A stretch of 64,000 nucleotides of DNA from Frankiales bacterium (GTDB taxonomy: Bacteria; Actinomycetota; Actinomycetes; JAFAQI01): the NCBI GenBank assembly GCA_025980325.1, contig JAICXQ010000002.1, forward strand, positions 1 through 64,000, in the 5' to 3' direction. Positions 8,212-17,100 of the stretch are shown here, piece by piece (the first letter of the stretch is position 1; each line of letters begins with the position of its first letter). The translations under genes and the position numbers were made by a program. Under the pieces are notes generated by a model. The model was not told the origin of the DNA and searched no databases. It was given only the letters and a program-made list of their open reading frames with translations.

Positions 8212-9771
8212 ATGCGACTCAAGCGCCAGCACACGAGTCAGCTACGCGTCTTCATCAGCTACCGCCGGGACGATTCGTCGGGACAAACCGGACGGCTCGC
8301 CGACGGGCTGATCGCGCGGCTCGGGCGTCCTGCTGTCTACGTCGACGTCGACTCGCTGGCACCGGGACTGGACTTCGTCGACCAGATTCACAGCAGCCTC
8401 GAAGAAGCAACCGTCGTACTCGCGGTCATCGGCCCGACGTGGTTGTCGGCGAGGGGTCCGCGCGGGCGGCGCCTCGACGACGAGAACGACTACGTACGGC
8501 TCGAGATCGAGGCCGCACTGGCGCGTGACATCCCGGTCGTCCCGGTGCTCGTGCACGGCGCCGACATGCCGTCGCCGGCGGACTTGCCGCCCTCGATCAG
8601 CCGGCTGTCGTACCGGCACGCCTTCACATTGTCGGACAACAGCTGGACTCGCGACCTCGACGCATTCGTCAAGCAACTGCAGTTCTATTTCAGCGGCAAC
8701 AAGCATCGCCCGCTGGCCCGGGAGGCAGCCGCGGTCGCGAGCGAAGAGCATCCACACGTTCGGGCCCGCGGCAGTAGCCGGCGTTGGCAGGCTGCGGCCG
8801 TCGGGGTCGCTGCGCTGCTGGCCGGCACCGCGGTCTACGTCAGCGGCGTGGGCCGGGGGTCGGACACCCACGGGATCAAGACCGCAGGTCTGGACACTCG
8901 GCCGACACCGTCGTCGTCGCCCGGGGTCGTGACGACTGCGTTGAGGCTGCTGCCGGCAACGCTCAAGTTCTACGTCGGGCAGAAGGTTCAGCTCAAGCCG
9001 ACCGTCGCGGTAAGTGGCGGCCCTCCGCCGCCGGCGAGCGCGGCAATCTGGAGCACCGGCAACCCGCGCGTCGTTCAGGTCGGCAAGACCGGTCTCTTGC
9101 GGGCGATCGGTCCCGGCCGGACCACGGTGACCGTACGACTGGCCCAACTCCAGGCGACCGCCGTGGTGACCGTCGTCGCGGGCGCCAGACCGATGCCCGC
9201 GTCGAGCCCGACGAGTCAGCCGGTGATCGCGACGTCCGCACCGTCCGACCAACCGCCGACACTCGACGCGATCGGCGGGCAGAGCAACGACGAGGGAAGC
9301 AGCCCCCGGCTGACTCTCGGCGGGCACGATCCCGACGGCGACGCGCTGACGTATTCGGCGAGCGGGCTGCCGGCCGGCCTGCACCTGAGCGGGAGCGTCA
9401 TCAGCGGCACGATCTCGCCGACCGCCGCCAACGTGACGTCCGCCTACACGAGCCTGAAGTCAGCGGCGTTCACCGTCACGGTCGCCGTTCACGCGGGCGG
9501 GAAGTCCGCGACCCGACGGTTCACCTGGACCGTGCGCGATGTCGAGTTCGTCATGCCGAACTACGTCGGCTATTACGGCTGCAACGGCGACGCGAATTGC
9601 ACCGACCCGTCCAGCCTGCGCAACGTCAAGTACTACAACCATCACTTCACCTGCACCGTCACCAGCGATCCGAACCTGGTCGACACGATCGCCAGCCAGA
9701 GCCCGACCGCCGGCCGCACGTGGAACTGGACGGCGCAAGCGACGTTCAGCTACTACAGCTCCTCTTGCTAG
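8212..9771 (+). CDS. Membrane-anchored TIR protein with Ig-like and PASTA-like ectodomain
   Basis: A 519-residue type II membrane protein. Residues 10-160 are a TIR_2 domain (LRVFISYRRDDSSG, the box ATVVLAVIGPTWLS, and DYVRLEIEAALAR with E98 in the place of the catalytic Glu of TIR NADases). One hydrophobic helix is at 194-213. Outside the cell there follow a BIG2-like Ig domain (about 244-323, ending TTVTVRLAQLQATAVVTVV), a cadherin/He_PIG-like domain (about 348-442, with GHDPDGDALTYSASGLPAGL), and a last stretch (445-519) that reads like a PASTA domain with four extra Cys: it starts MPNYVGYYG and ends with DTIASQSPTAGRTW. Start ATG at 8212 with GGGGGTG upstream. It shares a 116-bp divergent region with the SLOG-4TM gene. 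Confidence 0.85.
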   Translation: MRLKRQHTSQLRVFISYRRDDSSGQTGRLADGLIARLGRPAVYVDVDSLAPGLDFVDQIHSSLEEATVVLAVIGPTWLSARGPRGRRLDDENDYVRLEIEAALARDIPVVPVLVHGADMPSPADLPPSISRLSYRHAFTLSDNSWTRDLDAFVKQLQFYFSGNKHRPLAREAAAVASEEHPHVRARGSSRRWQAAAVGVAALLAGTAVYVSGVGRGSDTHGIKTAGLDTRPTPSSSPGVVTTALRLLPATLKFYVGQKVQLKPTVAVSGGPPPPASAAIWSTGNPRVVQVGKTGLLRAIGPGRTTVTVRLAQLQATAVVTVVAGARPMPASSPTSQPVIATSAPSDQPPTLDAIGGQSNDEGSSPRLTLGGHDPDGDALTYSASGLPAGLHLSGSVISGTISPTAANVTSAYTSLKSAAFTVTVAVHAGGKSATRRFTWTVRDVEFVMPNYVGYYGCNGDANCTDPSSLRNVKYYNHHFTCTVTSDPNLVDTIASQSPTAGRTWNWTAQATFSYYSSSC

Positions 9772-11342
9772 AAGTTCGGCGTCGGGTATGCGCCGGACCG
9801 CGGCCACGCATTGTTGGTGAGGTGCACGTCCCAGAATCCGCTCGCGCCGTCGGTGTACCAGATGTCGCCGCGGGCGGGATCGAACGCCGCCGATGACATC
9901 GCGTGCGAACCACCCGACGGCGGCATGTTGAAGTAGGCGACCTCACGCGGGTGGTACGGGTCCCGAATGTCGAACACCCGCAAGCCGGAGAGGATCATGC
10001 TGCACGCGACGATGCCCGGATCGTTCTGCCGCGGCACGGCGCAGTAGTGCGCGGCGTATCCCTGGGTGCCGCTGTTCGCGCCGGGATCGTTCTGCTGATC
10101 CGTCGCACGCTCCTGCGGGTTGTGCACCGCGAGCCGGATGCGGCTGATGACCTTCGGCTTGCGTTCGTCGCCGATGTCGATGATGCGCGCGGCGCCGACG
10201 CTGCTGTCGGGGTTGTACTGGAACACGTTCGAGCTGAACTCGTCGAACTCGATCAGGTACTTGTGGTGCTTGATCGTCACCGGGATGACGTTCTGCGGAA
10301 TGCTGATCTCCGGCCAGGTCAGCTTGGCGATGACCGGCACGTCGGCGGCCGGGCTGGAGATCGTGCGGTTCTGGATCTTCGAGATATCGAGGATGACCAG
10401 GCCACCGGTGCGGCTGTCGTTGCCGAAACCGGAGATCGAGGTGAAGTAGTTGCAACACGGCGCCGCGAGGTACGCGCGGTTGCCGTCCGGCGAGATCGCC
10501 ATGCCGTGGGAGCCGTACGTCTCGGTGTGCCAGATGATCCGCGGCAGCGCGGGATCGGTGAGGTCGATCGCGGTGATGCCTTCGCGCGCGGTCGCCGTCG
10601 CCCAGAACGTGCGGCCGTCGGGTGAGAATCCGCTCTCGTGGCCGAGCGGGCCGATCGGCAGCGAGCTCTCGAACACCGGATGGCGGCAGTCACTCGCGAC
10701 GCTGTAGACGTCGACGATCCCGACCTGCGTCGCCGGTGATCCTGCGTCCGCGACGAGCAGGCCGACCTTGGTGTTGAGCCGCAACGACTCGTGCGGCGTG
10801 TCCATCGCCGGCGTCGTGAGGTTCGCCGTCATCACCGGCTTGCGCGGGTTCGACATGTCCAGCACGTACGTCCCGGCGGGGTCGCCCTTCGCCGCGTCGG
10901 TGGGGAACAGCAGCGTGCTGTCGTAGAACGCGCAGACATGGCCGTGCTTGTCGACGTAACGCGCGACCCGGTAGCCGCCCGAGTTGCCGAAGTGCGAGAC
11001 CTCGACCGCGTTGCACGTGTAGCCGATCGCGGCCCGGCCGTCGGTGTAGTCCTTCGCCGGCACCCGGCCCTGCCAACTCGTCTCCGGATGCGACCCGCGG
11101 CCGCACTTCGCCTGCGGCGTCGAGCCGAGCTTGAGGTTGCGCGCCACGTCGAAGTACGGCGGCACCGGGGTGTGCTCGGTGACCATCCAGTTGACGTCGT
11201 TGGCCGGCGTGTGCGCCGCCGGCGCCGGCGAGCCGGCGCCGATCGCACCGAACGCGCCGGCGGACAGGCACGTCACTCCGACCGCGGCGAGCCCGATCAG
11301 GACGGAACGCCGGTCCAGCACAGCAGCAAGGAAGGCGGTCAT
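9768..11342 (-). CDS. Secreted LVIVD-type beta-propeller protein
   Basis: A 524-residue exported protein. The signal region contains a twin-arginine-like DRRSVLIGLAAVGVT, so Tat export is possible. The body is made of repeats of the LVIVD kind: TYVLDMSNPRKPVM, VGIVDVYSV, ITAIDLTDPALPRII, LVILDISKIQNR, ARIIDIGDERKPKVI and LRVFDIRDPYHPREVAYF, which together should form a propeller. No catalytic motif is seen. I chose the ATG at 11342 (MTAFLAAVL), because upstream codons run into the regulatory region of the sedolisin gene. The stop overlaps the TIR gene stop by 4 nt. Confidence 0.8.
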   Translation of the reverse strand: MTAFLAAVLDRRSVLIGLAAVGVTCLSAGAFGAIGAGSPAPAAHTPANDVNWMVTEHTPVPPYFDVARNLKLGSTPQAKCGRGSHPETSWQGRVPAKDYTDGRAAIGYTCNAVEVSHFGNSGGYRVARYVDKHGHVCAFYDSTLLFPTDAAKGDPAGTYVLDMSNPRKPVMTANLTTPAMDTPHESLRLNTKVGLLVADAGSPATQVGIVDVYSVASDCRHPVFESSLPIGPLGHESGFSPDGRTFWATATAREGITAIDLTDPALPRIIWHTETYGSHGMAISPDGNRAYLAAPCCNYFTSISGFGNDSRTGGLVILDISKIQNRTISSPAADVPVIAKLTWPEISIPQNVIPVTIKHHKYLIEFDEFSSNVFQYNPDSSVGAARIIDIGDERKPKVISRIRLAVHNPQERATDQQNDPGANSGTQGYAAHYCAVPRQNDPGIVACSMILSGLRVFDIRDPYHPREVAYFNMPPSGGSHAMSSAAFDPARGDIWYTDGASGFWDVHLTNNAWPRSGAYPTPNF

Positions 11343-11520
11343 ACGAGGGTGTTTCCCCCCTCGCGGCCGGTTTCCCTTCTCCGGCGGCACCGTTACTCCT
11401 ACTACTTTCTGTCGTTGAGTATGCAGGAGGCGGCCGCGGGTCCGTCGAAAACTACCTGCGCTGCCTCCGGCCGCTCGCCCACTGGCAGCCATTTGCCCAG
11501 GTAAGTCAAGGAGTATCGAC

Positions 11521-13983
11521 GTGCGCGTCCCCCACCGTGGTGTGATCTCGCTGGTCTCGGCCGGCGTCCTTGCCGCATCGGCCGTTGCCTCGTTCGCCAC
11601 CGCGTCGGCGCCTACGAAGGCGACCGCGCTCGTGCGCACGAAGGCCGTGCTGCCCGGACTCGCGCACGCGACCTCGCTCGGCGCCGCTCCCGGCAGCATG
11701 CGCCTGACCATCGGCCTCGGCCTGGCCCACCCGGACCCCGCCGGCGAGCAGGCGGCCTACCGCGCGCTCTACGACCCGAAGAGCCCGGCGTACCGGCACT
11801 TCCTCACCCCGGCGCAGTACGACGCGCGCTTCGGCGTGCCGGCCGCGACGGTCCGGGCGGCCGAGGCATGGCTTCGTTCCGGCGGGCTGACGAACGTCAG
11901 CGCCGACTCGACCGGCGACTACGTGACCGCGTCCGGGACCACGGCACAGCTCGCGAAACTCATGCACACCAGCTTCGGCCTGTTCCGCGCCGGCACGGTT
12001 CGCTTCGTCGCCAACACGATCGCGCCGGAGGTGCCCGCGTCGCTTCCGGTCACCGGCGTCCTCGGGCTCGACACGCTGCACCGTTCGTACACGCCGTCGC
12101 AGGTGCACGCGATCAACCGCTCGAACGGCGTCGCCGACAAGGCCGTTCCGGCCGCGCCGGCGCCGTACACCGGTTTGCTCACCCCGCAGAACATGTGGGG
12201 CATCTACGACATGCCGAACAGCAACATGGGCCAGGGCCAGTCGGCCGGGTTGTTCATGGAGGGCTACACCAACAGCGTCATCGCGAACCTGCGGGTGTAC
12301 GAGCGCCGGCACTCGCTGCCGCAGGTGCCGGTTCGCGTCGTGCGCGGCGGCACCGGCGACGACAGGGCGTTCGGCGACAACACCGACGCGATCGAGTGGT
12401 ACCTCGACAGCGACGCGATCACCGGCGTCGCGCCGAAGCTGCGCGAGCTCGACCTGTACACCGCGACCAATCTCTTCGACGTCTCGGTCGGCAAGGACTT
12501 CGCGGCCTGGGCCAGTGATCCGCGCGGGCCGTTGCAGATGAACGCGTCGTTCGGCGAGTGCGAAGCGAGCCCGGCGAACCCCGTCCTCGGACCGCTCGCG
12601 CAGCCGCCGTTCTACTACGGCAGCGAGGCCGGCGACGAGCTCGAAGCCGTCGCCGAGCCGGTGCTCATGCACGCCAACCTCGAAGGCCGCACGCTGTTCG
12701 CGTCGACCGGCGACACCGGCGGTTCGTGCCCGGCGATCGTCGTGCCGGTGCTCGGCGCCGGCAACGGCATCACTCCGCAACCGGTGCCCGAGCAGAACTA
12801 CCCCGCGGTCAGCCCGCACGTCACCGCCGTCGCCGGCACCGTCGTCGAGACCGCCGGTCAGCCGCAGCCGAGCCAGCCGGCGCGCCGCGCGACCGAAGAC
12901 GGCTGGACCTACAGCGGTGGCGGCTCCAGCTTCTACATCTCCGAGCCGGCGTACCAGACGAAGGTCGCCGCGGTGAACCGGCCGTGCGTCGTCAACCCGA
13001 GCGGCACGCCGTACTCGCCCGGCACGATCTGCCGCGGCGTCGCCGACATCGCGGACATGTCCGGCACGGTGTTCTCCTACGAGACGACCAACACGCTGAA
13101 CTCGAACTTCTACGACATCGAGCAGGACATGACCGACAGCTCGGAAGGCGGCACGAGTCTCGCCTCGCCGCTCGCCGTCGGGATGTGGTCGCGGATCCAG
13201 GCCGGCGCGCCGTCGGTCAAGGGCCTCGGCTTCGCGAACGAGACTTTCTACCGGCTCGGTCTCGGCAAGAACTACCACCACGACTTCTACGACATCACCC
13301 AGTCGGAGACCCAGGGCGGCAACTTCTACTACCAGGCCGGACCGGGCTGGGACTACGTCAGCGGCTGGGGGTCGATGGACGTCCGCAACATCATGGCGGA
13401 CGTCGACCACCGGCTCACGCCGTCGCACCCGAATCGCGTCGTCAACCCGCCGATGACACTGCGCGGCTGCGCGACGATGACGAGCCCGGCCAACAACGCC
13501 AACAACGCGCTGGACCCGATGCAGCAGGACTCCAGTCTCGACATCCGTTCCGCGAGCCTGCGCCAGCACGGCAACGCGCTCGTCGTCACGATCAGCGGAC
13601 CGACGTTGTCGACCTCCGATCCGGCCGGGGCGAGCGGTGGCGCGGACTTCATCGAGACGTGGACCGTCGGTACGACGACGTACTTCGCCGAGGCGACGAT
13701 CGATGCGCAAGGCAACGTCACGTATCACGACGGCATCTCGACCGGCGGGTACTCGCAGAAGAACACGATCAGCGGCAGCTTCGCGCAGCACACGATCACG
13801 ATGACCGTTCCGTTGCGTGACGTCGGCAACCCGGGCCGCGGCACCGTGCTCGCGTACCCGTACGCGTTCGCGCAGTACGGATTGTCCGGTCCGACGGTCG
13901 TGACGAACCCGCTGTACTTCACCGAGGACGTCGCGACCGCCGGTCAGCCGGCGCAGGGTGTGGTGCTCGGCAGCCGCTGCTGA
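11521..13983 (+). CDS. Sedolisin (S53) peptidase with pro-kumamolisin domain
   Basis: An 820-residue secreted serine-carboxyl peptidase, a family active at acid pH. After a signal peptide comes an activation domain (about residues 55-190; LYDPKSPAYRHFLTPAQYD is its hallmark). The catalytic domain has E292 and D296 (EWYLD), the oxyanion Asp D398 (ASTGDTGG) and the nucleophile S546 (GGTSLASP). The C-terminal calcium-site motif WDYVSGWGSMDV is present. About 180 further residues form an extra beta domain. The start is GTG at 11521 with AAGGAG about 7 nt upstream. It is the first of two adjacent sedolisin-type genes. Confidence 0.95.
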   Translation: MRVPHRGVISLVSAGVLAASAVASFATASAPTKATALVRTKAVLPGLAHATSLGAAPGSMRLTIGLGLAHPDPAGEQAAYRALYDPKSPAYRHFLTPAQYDARFGVPAATVRAAEAWLRSGGLTNVSADSTGDYVTASGTTAQLAKLMHTSFGLFRAGTVRFVANTIAPEVPASLPVTGVLGLDTLHRSYTPSQVHAINRSNGVADKAVPAAPAPYTGLLTPQNMWGIYDMPNSNMGQGQSAGLFMEGYTNSVIANLRVYERRHSLPQVPVRVVRGGTGDDRAFGDNTDAIEWYLDSDAITGVAPKLRELDLYTATNLFDVSVGKDFAAWASDPRGPLQMNASFGECEASPANPVLGPLAQPPFYYGSEAGDELEAVAEPVLMHANLEGRTLFASTGDTGGSCPAIVVPVLGAGNGITPQPVPEQNYPAVSPHVTAVAGTVVETAGQPQPSQPARRATEDGWTYSGGGSSFYISEPAYQTKVAAVNRPCVVNPSGTPYSPGTICRGVADIADMSGTVFSYETTNTLNSNFYDIEQDMTDSSEGGTSLASPLAVGMWSRIQAGAPSVKGLGFANETFYRLGLGKNYHHDFYDITQSETQGGNFYYQAGPGWDYVSGWGSMDVRNIMADVDHRLTPSHPNRVVNPPMTLRGCATMTSPANNANNALDPMQQDSSLDIRSASLRQHGNALVVTISGPTLSTSDPAGASGGADFIETWTVGTTTYFAEATIDAQGNVTYHDGISTGGYSQKNTISGSFAQHTITMTVPLRDVGNPGRGTVLAYPYAFAQYGLSGPTVVTNPLYFTEDVATAGQPAQGVVLGSRC

Positions 13984-14001
13984 GCCGGACGTTTTGTTGC
14001 G

Positions 14002-14045
14002 GTTGTCCCAACTCGTGCAACGACTTTCGTTGCCAACCGGACAAC
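14002..14045 (+). terminator. Nested hairpin after the sedolisin gene
   Basis: An outer stem GTTGTCC/GGACAAC (14002-14008 with 14039-14045) encloses an inner stem GCAACG/CGTTGC (14017-14022 with 14028-14033). It begins 18 nt after the stop codon at 13983. No U tract follows. Confidence 0.4.
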
Positions 14046-14163
14046 TCGGGCCGCGCCAGTAGACAGCGGGCGACTTCCTGCCTCACTATCTCGGCACCGC
14101 CAGTTCTAACTACTTCCGCGTAGTCCCTATGGGCCTGCGTGCGTCTTCACGGGGAGGGCGTTC

Positions 14164-17100
14164 GTGCGTCGCCTACTGCACGTCCTGGTTTCGACTGCCA
14201 CCCTGACCGCCGCGTTCGCCGTCGCCGCGCCCGGGCTCACCGCGGCCGCGGCAGCGGCGGCGCCACCGGCCCAGTCGACGCATCAGTCTGCGCATCACTC
14301 GACACCCGCGGCGGCGACCGCGGCGGCACACGCCGGCGGGCATCGGGTGAGCCACCCGAACGGTGCGCTTCATCACAAAGGCGGCGACCTGACCGGCAAG
14401 CCCGGCCCGTTGCGCAGCGGCCACGCGACACCGCAGCCGATCCGCGGCGGCAACGGCGGCTGGGCGCCGTCGGATCTCTGGAGCGCGTACTCGTTGCCGG
14501 CGTGGCAGTTGGGCTACGGGCGAACGGTTGGCATCGTCGACGCGTACGACGACCCGACGGTCGAGTCGGACCTCGCGACCTATCGCTCGTTCTACGGCCT
14601 GCCGCCGTGCACGGTCGCGAACGGGTGCTTCCGTCGCGTCGCGCAGGACGGTTCGACGAACTACCCGGCGCCGGCTCCCGTGGACAACAACTGGGCCGCG
14701 GAGACCGCGCTCGATGTCGAGATGGTCTCGGCGACCTGCCCGAACTGTCACATCGTCCTGGTCGAGACGAACTCCGACTTCACCTCCGACCTGCTCGCCG
14801 GTGTCGACGAAGCGGTGAGCCTCGGCGTCAACTCGGTGAACATGTCGTGGGGTGCCGGCGAGTACCCGGGCGAGACGACCGACGACTCGCACTTCGCGCA
14901 CCCCGGCATCGCCTTCGTCGCGTCGTCCGGCGACTACGGCTACGGCCCGACCATCTGGCCGGCCGCGTCGCCGAACGTGTTCGCGGTCGGCGCGACCGAC
15001 CTCAACACCGACGCGTTCGGCAACTGGTACGAGACCGCGTGGGCCGGCAGCACGTCCGGTTGCAGCGTGTACGAACCGAAGCCGGCGTACCAGCACGACG
15101 GCGGTTGCAGCACCCGCACGACGACCGACATCTCGGCGGTCGGCGGCACCCCGTTGTCGATGTTCCTCACCTACCCGCAGAACGGCTGGTCGTCCGGTTG
15201 GCAAGGTGCCGGCGGCACCAGTGCATCGGCGCCGATCGTCGCCGGCATCCTCGTGCTCGCACCGCAAGACACGGCCGCGACCACCGGCCCGGGCAACTGG
15301 TACGCCTCCGCGTACACGCCCGGCGCGTTCTCGGTCAACGACGTCGTGGTCGGATCCACCGGCGCGTGCGGCAACTACCTGTGCAACTCCGGCCCCGGCT
15401 ACGACGGCCCGACCGGGCTCGGCACTCCGGACGGCTTACCGCCCTCGCTGAACAGCCGCGCGCCGTCAGAGCTGTGGGGCGCGTTCAACAGCGGCGAAGG
15501 CGGATCGAAGTCGTGTACGTCGGGCGATCCCGTCGTGTGCGCGACCGGCGACCTGACCGAGACGGCCACGGATCTCAAGGTTTCCGGCCGCGGCCGCGCG
15601 CTCGACTTCACCCGTTCGTACAACGCACTCGACGCCGCCGGCGCGTCCGCGCCGGATGCGCTCGGCTGGGGCTGGACCGACTCGTACGCGATGTCTCTGT
15701 CGACCGACGCGACGACCGGCGACGTCACCGTGCATCAGGAGAACGGCGCGACGGTCACGTTCACGCCGCAGGGCAGCGGCTACACCGCACCGGGTTGGGT
15801 GACCGCGAGCTTGCGGCACAACACCGACGGCACCTTCACCTACGCGCTGCCGAACCAGACCAGCTACGTCTTCTCCGCGACCGGCCAGCTCGTCTCCGAA
15901 AGCGACCGGAACGGCTACCTCACCACGCTCGCGTACGACGGCTCGGGCCGGCTCGCTTCGGTCACCGATCCGGCCGGCCGCGCGCTCACCTTCGGCTACA
16001 ACGCGAGCGGCCAGCTCGCCACCGTGACCGACCCGCTCGGCCGCGCGGTCGGCTACGGCTACGACGCGGCCGGCAACCTCACCAGCGTCACCGATCCGGC
16101 CGGCAACGTCACGCGCTACGGCTACGACAGCGCGCACCGCATGACGACGATGACCGACCCGCGTGGCGGCTTGACCACCAACGTCTACGACACCTCGAAC
16201 CGGGTCGTCATGCAGGCCGATCCGATGAACCGAGTGACAACGTTCGCGTACACCCCGACCACCACGACGATCACCGATCCGACCGGTGACGTGACGGTCG
16301 AGACGTACAACTCGTACCTGCAGCTCATCAAGGTCGTGCACGGCTCCGGCTCCGCCGACGAGAACACCGCGACCTTCACGTACGACGCGTACTCGGGTGA
16401 AGAGGCCTCCGCCACCGACGGCAACGGCCACACGACGTTCACGAGCTGGGACGCGCAGGGCAACGAGATCAACGTGACCGACGCGCTCAATCGCTACACC
16501 GCGGCCACCTACGACACGGCGAACGACCTGACCAGTGTCACCGACAACAGCGGTGTCACGACGACGTACAGCTACGACGGCAACCACAACCTGACCGGCA
16601 CGTCGACCCCGCTCGGCGGATCGTCGGGCACCGTAACGACGACGTACGGGTACGACGCCGCGCATCCCGGTGACATCACCTCGATCACCGATCCCGGCGG
16701 GCACGTCAGCCATCTGCGCTACGACCCGAACGGCGATCTCGTCTCGGTCACCGACGCGGACGGCAACGTCGCCAGCGCGACGTACAACGGGATCGGCTGG
16801 CGGACCTCGAGCATCAGCCCGAAGGGCAACGTCGCCGGCGCGAACCCGGCGGCATTCACCACGACGTTCGGCTACGACGCCGACGGGCGGCCGACGACCG
16901 TGACCGACCCGCTCGGCCACGTCACCCGCACCGGTTACGACGCCGACGGCAATCCGACCAGCGTCACCGACCCGCTCAACCACGTCACGACCTACACCTA
17001 CGACGCGGACAACGAGCGGACGAAGGTCACGAACCCGGACAGCACGAGCAGCAGCACGGGGTACAACGCCGACGGCCATCCGCTCACGCAGACCGACGGC

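Noticed and set aside
11506-13791. Open frame of 761 codons opposite the sedolisin gene
   Set aside because: Arg/Val-rich shadow of a well-supported S53 gene with all catalytic residues.
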